From positions 186,001 to 250,000 of the forward strand of contig JALHPZ010000004.1 of assembly GCA_022842245.1 (NCBI GenBank): a stretch of 64,000 bases of DNA. The letters are read 5' to 3'. The position numbers were made by a program, and so were the translations under genes. Shown one piece after another: positions 55,545 through 63,439 of this stretch (position 1 is the stretch's first letter; the number at the start of each line of letters is the position of its first letter). The stretch is from Gemmataceae bacterium. Lineage in GTDB: Bacteria > Planctomycetota > Planctomycetia > Gemmatales > Gemmataceae. The notes beneath the pieces were generated by a model. It worked only from the letters and a program-made list of their open reading frames with translations, searched no databases and had not been told where the DNA came from.

Positions 55545-57798
55545 CGGTCGGGTACCCCCGTTCGTCGAGCTGCATCTTCTCCGAGTTTATCAGAAGCCGG
55601 ATGCGTTGTTGCTCGTAATTGAAGAAGCTGTCGGCGAGGCCGTTGCGCGCCACTAGCAGCGATTGCTGGGCACTGAGGATGCGGAGCGTGGCGGCGCCGT
55701 CGTCGCCGCGACGATCCTGCACCGGCGCGGTGAGCAGCCGGCGCTCGATGGCGAGCTGCCGCACCGCCACGAGGAGTTGCTGCTTGGCGATCTCGAAGTT
55801 GATGCGCTGGCGGCGCAGCTCGCGCAGCCCAGTGCGCACGTCCAGTTCGATCGAATCGGACAACTGCATGTAGTCCCGGCGGGACCGTTGATAATTGATG
55901 AGGCTGAGGCGGTACAGGTTCCGCTCCGCCTGGCGGTTGAGCGGTCCGTCGAACTGGAGCGCCGCGCCGAGCCGGCTGCCCTCCGCGCCGAACGCCAGGG
56001 GGTTCGTGCCGCCCGGTTTCGTCACGAGTTGCCCGTCCAGCCGTACGGTCAGGTCCGATTGCAGAGCGTTCGCCGCGACGGACACCTTCCGCCACGCATC
56101 CGTCACCTGGGCCTGCGTGTTCTGCAGGTCCAACCGGTTCTCTTTCGCGAAGGGGAGAAGAGCCTCCTCGGTTTCGGGCTGGTCAGGCAGGCGGAGCGTG
56201 TAGATGCGCGCCTGGGACTCGGCCGCGATGGCGGCGTCGACGACACCGGCGAGGTCACGCGTGACCGCGACGATCGCCTGCCATGCGGCTTCGCGGTTCG
56301 CCTCTGCCAGCGCACCACGCTGGCGTTCGATCTCCTTCGCGATCGTCGCCAATTGCCCGCGCAGCTCCGCGGGCTTCTCCTTCTGCTGGTCGTAAGCATC
56401 CTTCGCCCGCGCGGCTTGCTCCGCCTCCTCCGGCGGCGTCGGCCGCGCGAGGTCCGCCTCCCAAGCCTTCAACGCCGCCTCCGCGCCGGCGATCATCGCA
56501 TCGCTCCGCTTCGTGTACCTGCCGAGCGCTGACAGCGATTCCGCCAGACTGGCCACCGACGGCGCGGCGTCCAGTTCCGCCTTTCGCGCCCGTTCGAACT
56601 GGTCCAGTTCCTCACGCAGTTTGTCCACTGACGGATCGACGAGGACGAACCGGTTCAACGGCGAATCGTCCAGCTCGATCTTCAATCGGGGCGGCAGACC
56701 TAGCAGCAGCTTGTAGCGATCAAGGGAATTCTGGAGTTCGATCTCGCTTGAAATGAGGTCACGACGGGCGCTCAGCAGGGCCTGATACACCTGGTCGACG
56801 TTCGCCACCTGCGTGCGGCCGCCCTGGAAGAGCTTCTGGTAAAGCGCGTAGTTCTCCTCTTGGCTGCGGAGGTTCGCGCGGGCGTTGCGCACGCCCTGCA
56901 CCTGCCGGAGCAATTGCAGGTAGCCGCCGCCGTCGACGTTGATGGACGCCCAGAACTGCTTGCGGAAGCGGGCGTAGTCGCGCACGGCGTAGAGCGTGTC
57001 TCGCTCCGCCTGCGTGAGCGATTCGAGTCGGACGTTGCGCCCGAAGCCGCGCAGGAGCGGCTGCACGAGCGTCGCGCCGATTGAACTGCTGGCGGTGTGC
57101 GTGCGGCCGGTGAATTCCCAGACGAAACTGTTCGCGAAGTCGGCGAGGAGTTGCCCGCCGGCGGCGAGGTTCTTTGTGGCGCCGAAGTTCGTCGTGCTCG
57201 CGAGTGTGTTCGATTCACCCGGCAGGCTGCTTGTGCCGACGTGCTGGAAACTCGTGTTGCGTCGCAGGAAGAATTGCAGGTCGAACTCGAATCGGTTGAG
57301 TGTGAGCGCGAGTGCCTGGATATAGACGTTCTCGAGTTGGGTCTGGAACTGTCGGCTGTTGGCGAGGGCGATCTCGGTGGCGCGGTCGCCGTCGAGCTTT
57401 AACGTTCCCGATTCGTCGAGGCCGAGCGCGTCTTCCCAGCCGTTCGGTTCGATGGATGGCGCGACGCCGTTCTTCTCCCAGCCGCGATAGCCTTTCATTC
57501 CGCCGGGATTGGCCATGAAGATCGCGGCGGCGGGGTCGTCGGGCGGCTTCGGCGGGCAATCGGGGTTCGTCGGATCGGCGAGCCGCGACTCCGGCGGCGG
57601 TACGATATTCGTGCGCCCGATAGCGTATTCGGGCTTCACCACCCGCTCGCCGATGATGGGGTACGTCTCCCGGTCGGCGGCCTGCCGGTAGTGCGACCGG
57701 CTGCACCCGACGGCACAGAGCAGGACTAGCAACCCCCGGCAACGCAACGCGCGGCCCCCCAGCGCGATCGGACGAACCCCCGACAGGGGCATAGCCAT
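55492..57798 (-). CDS. TolC-family outer-membrane lipoprotein
   Basis: A 768-residue outer-membrane efflux protein, longer than usual (about 450-500). The start at ATG 57798 opens a lipoprotein signal with the lipobox LLCAVGC; ATG 57846 is an alternative. Two OEP repeats with long helices (LTQAERDTLYAVRDYARF, QGGRTQVANVDQVYQALLSARRD, RNLYRLSLINYQRSRRDYMQLSDS) are separated by a charged helical insertion (about residues 440-560) that accounts for the extra length. The adaptor gene overlaps its end, so the two act as a pair. Confidence 0.82.
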   Translation of the reverse strand: MAMPLSGVRPIALGGRALRCRGLLVLLCAVGCSRSHYRQAADRETYPIIGERVVKPEYAIGRTNIVPPPESRLADPTNPDCPPKPPDDPAAAIFMANPGGMKGYRGWEKNGVAPSIEPNGWEDALGLDESGTLKLDGDRATEIALANSRQFQTQLENVYIQALALTLNRFEFDLQFFLRRNTSFQHVGTSSLPGESNTLASTTNFGATKNLAAGGQLLADFANSFVWEFTGRTHTASSSIGATLVQPLLRGFGRNVRLESLTQAERDTLYAVRDYARFRKQFWASINVDGGGYLQLLRQVQGVRNARANLRSQEENYALYQKLFQGGRTQVANVDQVYQALLSARRDLISSEIELQNSLDRYKLLLGLPPRLKIELDDSPLNRFVLVDPSVDKLREELDQFERARKAELDAAPSVASLAESLSALGRYTKRSDAMIAGAEAALKAWEADLARPTPPEEAEQAARAKDAYDQQKEKPAELRGQLATIAKEIERQRGALAEANREAAWQAIVAVTRDLAGVVDAAIAAESQARIYTLRLPDQPETEEALLPFAKENRLDLQNTQAQVTDAWRKVSVAANALQSDLTVRLDGQLVTKPGGTNPLAFGAEGSRLGAALQFDGPLNRQAERNLYRLSLINYQRSRRDYMQLSDSIELDVRTGLRELRRQRINFEIAKQQLLVAVRQLAIERRLLTAPVQDRRGDDGAATLRILSAQQSLLVARNGLADSFFNYEQQRIRLLINSEKMQLDERGYPTDESRSAPARAGTAPGEP

Positions 57799-57853
57799 AG
57801 GAGCATTTTCGGGCAAGACAGATTGTCTGGGGAAGGCGGACGACATTGTCGGC

Positions 57854-57936
57854 CACTCGCTCCGCGCGTGCCCCGTTCCACCGGCAGATATCGCATCGCG
57901 TTGTCCCGACTCCACGGGGCACGCGCGGAGCGAGTG
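57854..57936. repeat. Large inverted repeat (23-bp arms) between divergent genes
   Basis: Perfect 23-bp arms at 57854-57876 and 57914-57936 enclose a 37-base loop. A TGTCTGG/CCAGACA pair (57827-57833 with 57937-57943) adds an outer, interrupted part. The size and symmetry fit a MITE-like or dispersed palindromic element. It lies between the TolC-like gene and the outer-membrane gene. Confidence 0.75.
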
Positions 57937-58025
57937 CCAGACACTTTGCGAGGGGAGGGTTAACTGGCATTCCCTTGAGTGAATTCTCCGGCTATCTCCC
58001 GTGTATCGCTCCGCGAGATGGGACC

Positions 58026-58597
58026 ATGCCGAGATGGATGGCGGCGGTCGTTGGATGCTGGATCGTAGCGGTTCCCTCGTCGGCACAAGACCGCTTCGCG
58101 GAATCGCCCGTGCCGGCGCGGAAGGCCTACGTCGCCGATGGTCTGCTCGAAACCGATAAACACCACGAAATCATCGACCTCGGAGACTGGCGCACCGACA
58201 TCGTGTTCGGCATTCCGACGGCGATCCGCGCCCAACACCGGATCGGTACGTCCAACGCCTGGGGCGAAGGGGGCGTCGCGCTCTATGGCCTCTTACCCAG
58301 CATCTTCGCCGGCGTTCGATTCGACGGCCGCATCTACGAAGGACAGCGGAACACCTGGTTTTCCCAGCCCGGCTTCGATTTCTACTTCAGCCCAGTCCGC
58401 GGCTCCGGCAATTTCTTCCACAAGCGGTTTCGCAACGTCGTCGCCGTCACGTTCGAGAATGATCTCTCGTGGAGTCGTGCGTGGTCCGAACGCTTCCACG
58501 GGCATCTCGGCCTCAAGGCGGGGTTCGGCGTCGCATTCGCCGGAAGCAACGTCTGGCCCGTGCCCTCCTCGGCCTCACCTGCGGGTTCGAATACTGA
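58026..58597 (+). pseudogene. Secreted outer-membrane beta-barrel-like protein, apparently frameshifted
   Basis: From ATG 58026 a signal peptide (MPRWMAAVVGCWIVAVPSSA) and about 150 residues of outer-membrane type (HRIGTSNAWGEGG, NTWFSQPGFDFYFSPVRGSG) run to LGLKAGFGVAFAG. The frame then becomes nonsense and would run on over the next gene. A single missing base near 58542-58543 (GG for GGG) would lead into KQRLARALLGLTCGFEY and a stop at 58595-58597, which is a proper barrel-like end in Tyr. This is either a recent mutation or a sequence error. Confidence 0.6.
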
Positions 58598-58641
58598 AAT
58601 TCCCTCGACACAATCCCGCCGCCCCGGTATGACCCGCGGCC

Positions 58642-59076
58642 ATGAAGCCGATTCCCTTCCTGCTTCTGATTCTCTCCACCGGCTGCGCGAGCACGACGGC
58701 GCGGCCGATTTTGCGCGAACGCGACGGCGGCGTCGTCGCCATACCGGACAATTCCGACCGTTTCCCGGACTACAACCGCTCCCAGGCGGAAAAGCTGATC
58801 CGGGAGCACATCGGCAAGAACTTCGAAATCGTGCGGGAGGAGGAATACGTGATCGGCCCCGTGACCACGAGCGAAACGAATTTCACGAAGCGACCCGCCC
58901 TCGGTTGGCTCATCCCGTGGCGCTGGAACGACGAAGCCACGACGACGAGCACGAGCGCGACGCGGAACCAAACGGAGTATCGGCTGCACTATCGAAGGAC
59001 GAATACCGCGAACGACGTGCGCCCGGCCGAGTACAAGGATTTGCCACCGCTCGGCGACGGCATCGGCGGACGTTGA
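58642..59076 (+). CDS. Small lipoprotein, unknown function
   Basis: A 144-residue lipoprotein with a short signal and lipobox (PFLLLILSTGCAST, Cys at residue 15). The mature part has SQAEKLIREHIGKNFEIVREEEYVIGP and a Thr-rich, polar C-terminus. No family recognised. It follows the frameshifted outer-membrane gene by 44 bases and may belong to the same envelope unit. Confidence 0.75.
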   Translation: MKPIPFLLLILSTGCASTTARPILRERDGGVVAIPDNSDRFPDYNRSQAEKLIREHIGKNFEIVREEEYVIGPVTTSETNFTKRPALGWLIPWRWNDEATTTSTSATRNQTEYRLHYRRTNTANDVRPAEYKDLPPLGDGIGGR

Positions 59077-59080
59077 ACAA

Positions 59081-59120
59081 GGGGACGCAGCTCATTATCG
59101 TCAGTATGAGTTGCGTCCCC
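59081..59120. repeat. REP-like palindrome
   Basis: Arms of 15 bases (GGGGACGCAGCTCAT at 59081-59095, ATGAGTTGCGTCCCC at 59106-59120) pair at 14 of 15 positions, with one G:T wobble, around a ten-base loop. It resembles the REP palindromes mobilised by RAYT transposases in many genomes. It lies between the lipoprotein stop and the HAD gene start, which is eight bases on. Confidence 0.7.
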
Positions 59121-59128
59121 AAGTCGCC

Positions 59129-59863
59129 ATGAAGACAATGGACCGTCCTTACATCATCGTCTGGGATCTCGATCTGACTCTTGGAGAATTCTCCGCTCTG
59201 GAGGGGGATGCTCATTTCGACGAAGAGGTAGTCGTCCGGATGCGACCGGGTCTGAAGGACGCACTCCATCGGCTGCGATGCGAGGGGTTTGTCCATTGTT
59301 TGCTGTCGATGGCAAATCGCCGATATGCAGAACTGGCACTTCGCGGGACCGGGTTACGATCCTATTTCGATCATGTTGATGGGCACGGTCAACGCCTGAA
59401 AGGCGATGCCGAAGGGATTGCATCGGAATACGGAATGAGTCTGGCGCAGGCCGCCGACCGGATGATATTCGTGGGCGATCGACTGATCTTCGACGAACCG
59501 AAATCGAAGGATGTGGTGTTTCATCTGGAGCCGGCCGCATTGCACCGGCCTGCGGAACTGTTTCGGCAATTGGTCTTGCTGTTGCGTTCGAAAGGCAAAG
59601 GTTCGATCCGCGAGGGCATGCGATCGATATTGCGAACCCGGCGGCCTTGGTATTCATTTCGCTCGCTCCCGCCCGCGGAACCTGGCAAGCCCGTGATTCA
59701 TCGCATTCCGGGCCTTGGAGAGATAGTCACGCTGGAGCGGGAGGAAGGCTGTCCGATCATCGGATTCGAGACTCCCCCGAATCGGGATCATCCGCCCGAC
59801 GAACACCGATTCGTGCCATCTCGAATTCTAGACCCGGATCCACAGGAATACGACAGCGACTAA
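59129..59863 (+). CDS. HAD-superfamily hydrolase-like protein
   Basis: A 244-residue protein with the HAD nucleophile motif I as VWDLDLTLGEF (Asp-x-Asp-x-Thr), a Ser motif II candidate (CLLSMANRRY) and a motif IV-like acidic site (FVGDRLIFDEP). A cap domain is not obvious. The C-terminal 80 residues are basic and Pro-rich (RPWYSFRSLPPAEPGKP) and unlike the fold. A magnesium-dependent phosphatase is likely; the substrate is unknown. No good ribosome-binding site precedes ATG 59129; a palindrome sits there instead. Confidence 0.7.
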   Translation: MKTMDRPYIIVWDLDLTLGEFSALEGDAHFDEEVVVRMRPGLKDALHRLRCEGFVHCLLSMANRRYAELALRGTGLRSYFDHVDGHGQRLKGDAEGIASEYGMSLAQAADRMIFVGDRLIFDEPKSKDVVFHLEPAALHRPAELFRQLVLLLRSKGKGSIREGMRSILRTRRPWYSFRSLPPAEPGKPVIHRIPGLGEIVTLEREEGCPIIGFETPPNRDHPPDEHRFVPSRILDPDPQEYDSD

Positions 59864-59925
59864 CGCGACCTGAAGAAGTGGACGCGGCTTGTTGCTGCAG
59901 AAGCGATACTCGCATCCTCGTTCCG

Positions 59926-61530
59926 TCATTCCGATTCCGACTTACGGCCCTGGTTCGCATCGTACCAGGCGCGCAGATCGCGCTCACAATTCGCGAGGCC
60001 ACGCCGTAGCAGGGCGAGGCTCGCCAGCGTTGTCAAAGCCCATCCGACGGCCCACATCGGCGTCACGCCCAGTTTGAGTGGCACGAAGACGGCGGCGGTG
60101 GGGAACAGTGCAGCGAGGCCGGGTTGGCCAATGTGCCAGAGGCCGACGAGAGCGAGCGGAAGACCAAGCGTGACGAGCGACGCGATACAGTTGGTTTGGT
60201 TACCCGAAGCGAACCCGCGGAAGCCGACCGCGAAGGCGAACAGCCAAAGGCTCGCGGCGCCGAGCATCGCGGCGGCGGTGTCCCACCAGGCGATCCGGCC
60301 GGCGGCCGACATCGCGGTCGCCAGCAAAGCCACGCCGACAAGGTAGCCCCGGCCTCGCGTCCACGCGGCGGAGAATGCAGCGTGGGCGTAGTCCCGGCCG
60401 GACAACTCAGTGAGCAAAAGCAATTCGAGGCGATGGCAGCGCGCCGTCGAGGTCGCGTCCCACAAGCCGAACTGATAGACCGCCGGCACGGCGGCGAGAA
60501 CTGCGAGCGCCGTCGCCATCATCGGCGGGCCGCCCCAGCTGTCGAAGAGTGCGAAGACGAGTTTGCCCATCCACGGCGGCCAGGCGTCACCCGCCACAAT
60601 GTACGCGGAGTAGATCGCCGCGAAGCCCACCGCCAGCCAGAGGTTGATGCGGCCGCTGTATTCCATCACGCGGCGCACGGCCCACCAGGAGAGCGGGCGC
60701 TCGCCGATGCGTTCGGTTTCCGCCGCGCGATCGGTCGTGAGCGGTCGATAATGGCGATCCTGGAAATGCCCGCGCAGCCGGTAGGCGCCGCGCAGGATGA
60801 GAACGACAAGCAACCCGACTGCGAACAGGTGCAGGTTGGCCATCCGTTCCCATGCGATCCCGCCGACCCGTCCCGCCTCGAACCAGTAGCGAAGGACTCC
60901 GAACGGGTTCATGGTGTGGAGGAACATCACCGTGTCGAAGACGAGGCGGCCGAGCCAGGTCGGGAGTTGTTGCAGCCAGAGTCGGAGATGTTCGCCGGCC
61001 ATGACACCGATGACGAGGTAGATGAGGACGCCAACGAGGCCGAGTATTTCGCCGATGCGCTTCACGCCGCGCGGCTCGTAGACCCATGCGGTCAGTCCCA
61101 ACCCGGCAACGAGGCCCCAGGCGAACGGCATGAGGAGCAGCACCGCGACATCGGACCAGTCGAGGACGCCGGCGAAGCCGAGCCAGGCGATAACGGGCGT
61201 GCCGGCGAGGCTGACGAGGGCGAAGCGTCCGACGCCGACGAGTGCTTCCGCGCAATAAAGCCGGCGTGGTTGCACGGGCGACGCGAGCAGGAATTCGAGG
61301 GCAATGCTTTTGGGGAGTTGCGTGAGCCGCCAGCCGATGGCGGCGGCACCTTCCACGATGCCGAGCACGAGGAAGAGCTGCGCGACAATACCGAGGAACT
61401 CGGCGCTCGGCCGGCGGAGCGCGGCGAGGACGAGCACGGAAGACAGGAACAGGTGGATGGTGGCGAGGCGGCGGAAGGCGAGCTGCCGTCCGGGTGCCCG
61501 CATCGCGATGGTGAAGAACGGCGCGAGCAT
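59926..61530 (-). CDS. Polytopic membrane protein, ABC-permease-like
   Basis: A 534-residue membrane protein with about twelve hydrophobic segments in two groups joined by a soluble linker (RGHFQDRHYRPLTTDRAAETERIGERP). The form resembles ABC-2-type exporter permeases (LPKSIALEFLLASPVQPRRLYCAEALVG is a typical gating segment), but no ATPase gene is adjacent. It begins one base after the kinase gene ends, so the two are translationally coupled. Confidence 0.65.
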   Translation of the reverse strand: MLAPFFTIAMRAPGRQLAFRRLATIHLFLSSVLVLAALRRPSAEFLGIVAQLFLVLGIVEGAAAIGWRLTQLPKSIALEFLLASPVQPRRLYCAEALVGVGRFALVSLAGTPVIAWLGFAGVLDWSDVAVLLLMPFAWGLVAGLGLTAWVYEPRGVKRIGEILGLVGVLIYLVIGVMAGEHLRLWLQQLPTWLGRLVFDTVMFLHTMNPFGVLRYWFEAGRVGGIAWERMANLHLFAVGLLVVLILRGAYRLRGHFQDRHYRPLTTDRAAETERIGERPLSWWAVRRVMEYSGRINLWLAVGFAAIYSAYIVAGDAWPPWMGKLVFALFDSWGGPPMMATALAVLAAVPAVYQFGLWDATSTARCHRLELLLLTELSGRDYAHAAFSAAWTRGRGYLVGVALLATAMSAAGRIAWWDTAAAMLGAASLWLFAFAVGFRGFASGNQTNCIASLVTLGLPLALVGLWHIGQPGLAALFPTAAVFVPLKLGVTPMWAVGWALTTLASLALLRRGLANCERDLRAWYDANQGRKSESE

Positions 61531-61531
61531 G

Positions 61532-62518
61532 TCAGGAGATCGGCGGGGCGAACGCGGGGATGCGAACCGGGGACTTGATCACCGAGGAGCCGCTCGACCG
61601 GGCGCGAGCCGTCACGACTTGCCGGTGGTCGCGGTTCAGTTCGATCCCGAGCGTTTGCGCGAGGGCGTCGATAAAAGCCGAACAACTTGGAAAGCGGTTC
61701 TGCGGGCTTGGCGAGAGCGCACGGAGTACGATCTGCTGCTCCTCCATTCCCGGAACAGCCAGGTTTGGCGGCGGACGGTGGAAACTTTTCCCAGGTGAAT
61801 GCGGTGGCGACGGAAACGGGAACGCACCGGTCCGCAACAAATGGTAGGTCACCGCGAGGGAGAACTGGTCGCTGCTGTCGCTCATCGACCCTTGGAACAC
61901 CTCGGGCGCCGCGTAGTCGAGCGTTCCTTGGCGAAAGCAGGGCGTGGTGCTACCCAGCATCGGGGTTGCGAGGCCATAGTCGGCCAGTTTCGCTTCATTG
62001 CCGACGAGCAGGATGTTGTTCGGCTTGATATCGCTGTGCTGGAAACCGACGATCCGTCCGTCGAACGGGTGCCGCTTGGCGTTGAGGAAGTCCAACGCGC
62101 TCGCCGCCTGACCCAAATAGAGCAGGATCTTCTCTGGTTCGATCGGCTTGCTGAACTCCTCCGCATACAGCAGAAACAGGTCCAGCAGGCTCGCGTCCGC
62201 CAGTTCCATCACGATGATGATGTAACCGGGCATCGACCAGACCCGCTTGATACCCAACAGATAAGGATGCTCGAGCTTTTGGATTCCTTGTAGCGATCGG
62301 ATTTCCCGGGCGGTCGAGTTGGAATTCGCACTCGACATGAATTTCAGCGCAACGAGTTCCCCGCTCGGGCTGGTCGACTCCCAAACGGTGGCAAACGCCC
62401 CGCGGCCACGTAATCGAATGAGCTTATATCCCGGAAATGCCTCAACACCCGCTTCCGGAACGAATCGTTCCGGCGGCGTCGGCACCTTCATTCGGTGAGA
62501 ACTTCTCCGACCCTGCAT
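61532..62518 (-). CDS. Ser/Thr protein kinase, atypical catalytic motifs
   Basis: A 328-residue Hanks-type kinase. The glycine loop (RLRGRGAFATVWE), the ATP Lys (ELVALKFMSS), the catalytic loop HSDIKPNNILL, the metal loop LADYGLA and the GTLDYAAPEVF activation segment are in order. HRD is HSD and DFG is DYG, so it is a non-RD kinase. There is no membrane segment or sensor domain. The start is uncertain (ATG 62518 or 62491). Stop and start overlap closely with the membrane protein gene downstream, suggesting that it regulates that protein. Confidence 0.85.
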   Translation of the reverse strand: MQGRRSSHRMKVPTPPERFVPEAGVEAFPGYKLIRLRGRGAFATVWESTSPSGELVALKFMSSANSNSTAREIRSLQGIQKLEHPYLLGIKRVWSMPGYIIIVMELADASLLDLFLLYAEEFSKPIEPEKILLYLGQAASALDFLNAKRHPFDGRIVGFQHSDIKPNNILLVGNEAKLADYGLATPMLGSTTPCFRQGTLDYAAPEVFQGSMSDSSDQFSLAVTYHLLRTGAFPFPSPPHSPGKSFHRPPPNLAVPGMEEQQIVLRALSPSPQNRFPSCSAFIDALAQTLGIELNRDHRQVVTARARSSGSSVIKSPVRIPAFAPPIS

Positions 62519-62622
62519 GAGCGTACGTTTCCGCGAGACCCGTGGCGGTCGAATCTGCCGATAACTTAGAACACGATTTCCGACCGGAGGAAAAGACCTG
62601 CGAAAAGGCGCGAAAAGTGCGG

Positions 62623-63114
62623 TCAACGGGCCGATTGTACGGTCCAACCGACGGGCGAGCCATTGTGATAGGGCATTAATCCGTGGAAAGGCGGTGCCGC
62701 GAAATCGAAAATGATCGGCAGAAACCAGCGATCACCATCCCAGAGCGGTAATTCCTGGACCCGTTCGAGGTCGAACCAGTCGAGAGTGCCTTCGGAATTA
62801 CTTTTGGCGGGTGTGCCGGTGAATTCGAAGATGCGAAAGAGGAAACCGAACCAGTCCTCTCCGTTTTTGCCGAAGCCGGGCCACGATACGGTACCGGCGA
62901 GTTGGAGATCGCTACATTCAATCCCGGCCTCTTCCCGAATCTCGCGACGGATACCCGTCACAATGTCCTCGTTCGGTTCCAGCTTGCCGCCCAGGCCGTT
63001 GTACTTGCCCAGGTGCGCGTCGCCGGCGCGGGCGTTCCGATGGACCAGCAAGACCTTTCGGCGGTCCGGCGAAAAAACATAGCCCAGCGTTGCCAAGATC
63101 GGCGTGTACGGCAT
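62623..63114 (-). CDS. NUDIX hydrolase (8-oxo-dGTP diphosphatase-like)
   Basis: A 163-residue NUDIX enzyme. The Nudix box is complete (GKLEPNEDIVTGI, then RREIREEAGIE). The opening MPYTPILATLGYVFSPD and KYNGLGGKLE resemble MutT/NudG-type 8-oxo-dGTP diphosphatases, which clean the nucleotide pool. Its ATG shares one base with the stop of the upstream gene (TGATG), so the two are translationally coupled. Confidence 0.88.
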   Translation of the reverse strand: MPYTPILATLGYVFSPDRRKVLLVHRNARAGDAHLGKYNGLGGKLEPNEDIVTGIRREIREEAGIECSDLQLAGTVSWPGFGKNGEDWFGFLFRIFEFTGTPAKSNSEGTLDWFDLERVQELPLWDGDRWFLPIIFDFAAPPFHGLMPYHNGSPVGWTVQSAR

Positions 63115-63398
63115 CAGCGCAGGTCCTCGATCGTCGGCGGATCGGTCCACTCGGCCAGGATCTTTCGTACGTCGGCGAGGTCGGCTTCCTTCACCCCTTC
63201 GCGGCGCTGGTAACGTCGCTCAAGGGCCTCAAGCAGCGTTTCCCACATCGCGCGCGTCGGCGGCACGTCGAGCGACCAGTCTTCGCGCCGCTTCGTCCGC
63301 GCCTTGAACCGCCACCGCCGCGCGAACTTTTCGGCCGCGACGAATCGGCGCTCGCCCGTGTCGGGATCGGTCTCGGTCCATTGCACTTCCACGCTCAT
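63114..63398 (-). CDS. Small basic protein, unknown, coupled to the NUDIX gene
   Basis: A 94-residue protein from ATG 63398 (ATG 63410 would add four residues). It is rich in Arg, Lys and Glu (ERRFVAAEKFARRWRFKARTKRRE, then VKEADLADVRKILAEW). No family recognised. It is coupled to the NUDIX gene by overlapping stop and start and is divergent from the WD40 gene, 41 bases apart. Confidence 0.65.
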   Translation of the reverse strand: MSVEVQWTETDPDTGERRFVAAEKFARRWRFKARTKRREDWSLDVPPTRAMWETLLEALERRYQRREGVKEADLADVRKILAEWTDPPTIEDLR

Positions 63399-63439
63399 TA
63401 CAATCAACATACCGTCGATGCCGTTCAAGGACGACCGCG

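Noticed and set aside
58598-59132. Continuation of the outer-membrane gene frame over the lipoprotein gene
   Set aside because: Arg-rich nonsense in the shadow of the lipoprotein gene; a frameshift near 58542 explains it better.
60124-61578. Plus-strand frame of 484 codons
   Set aside because: Antisense to the membrane protein; polar composition without motif.
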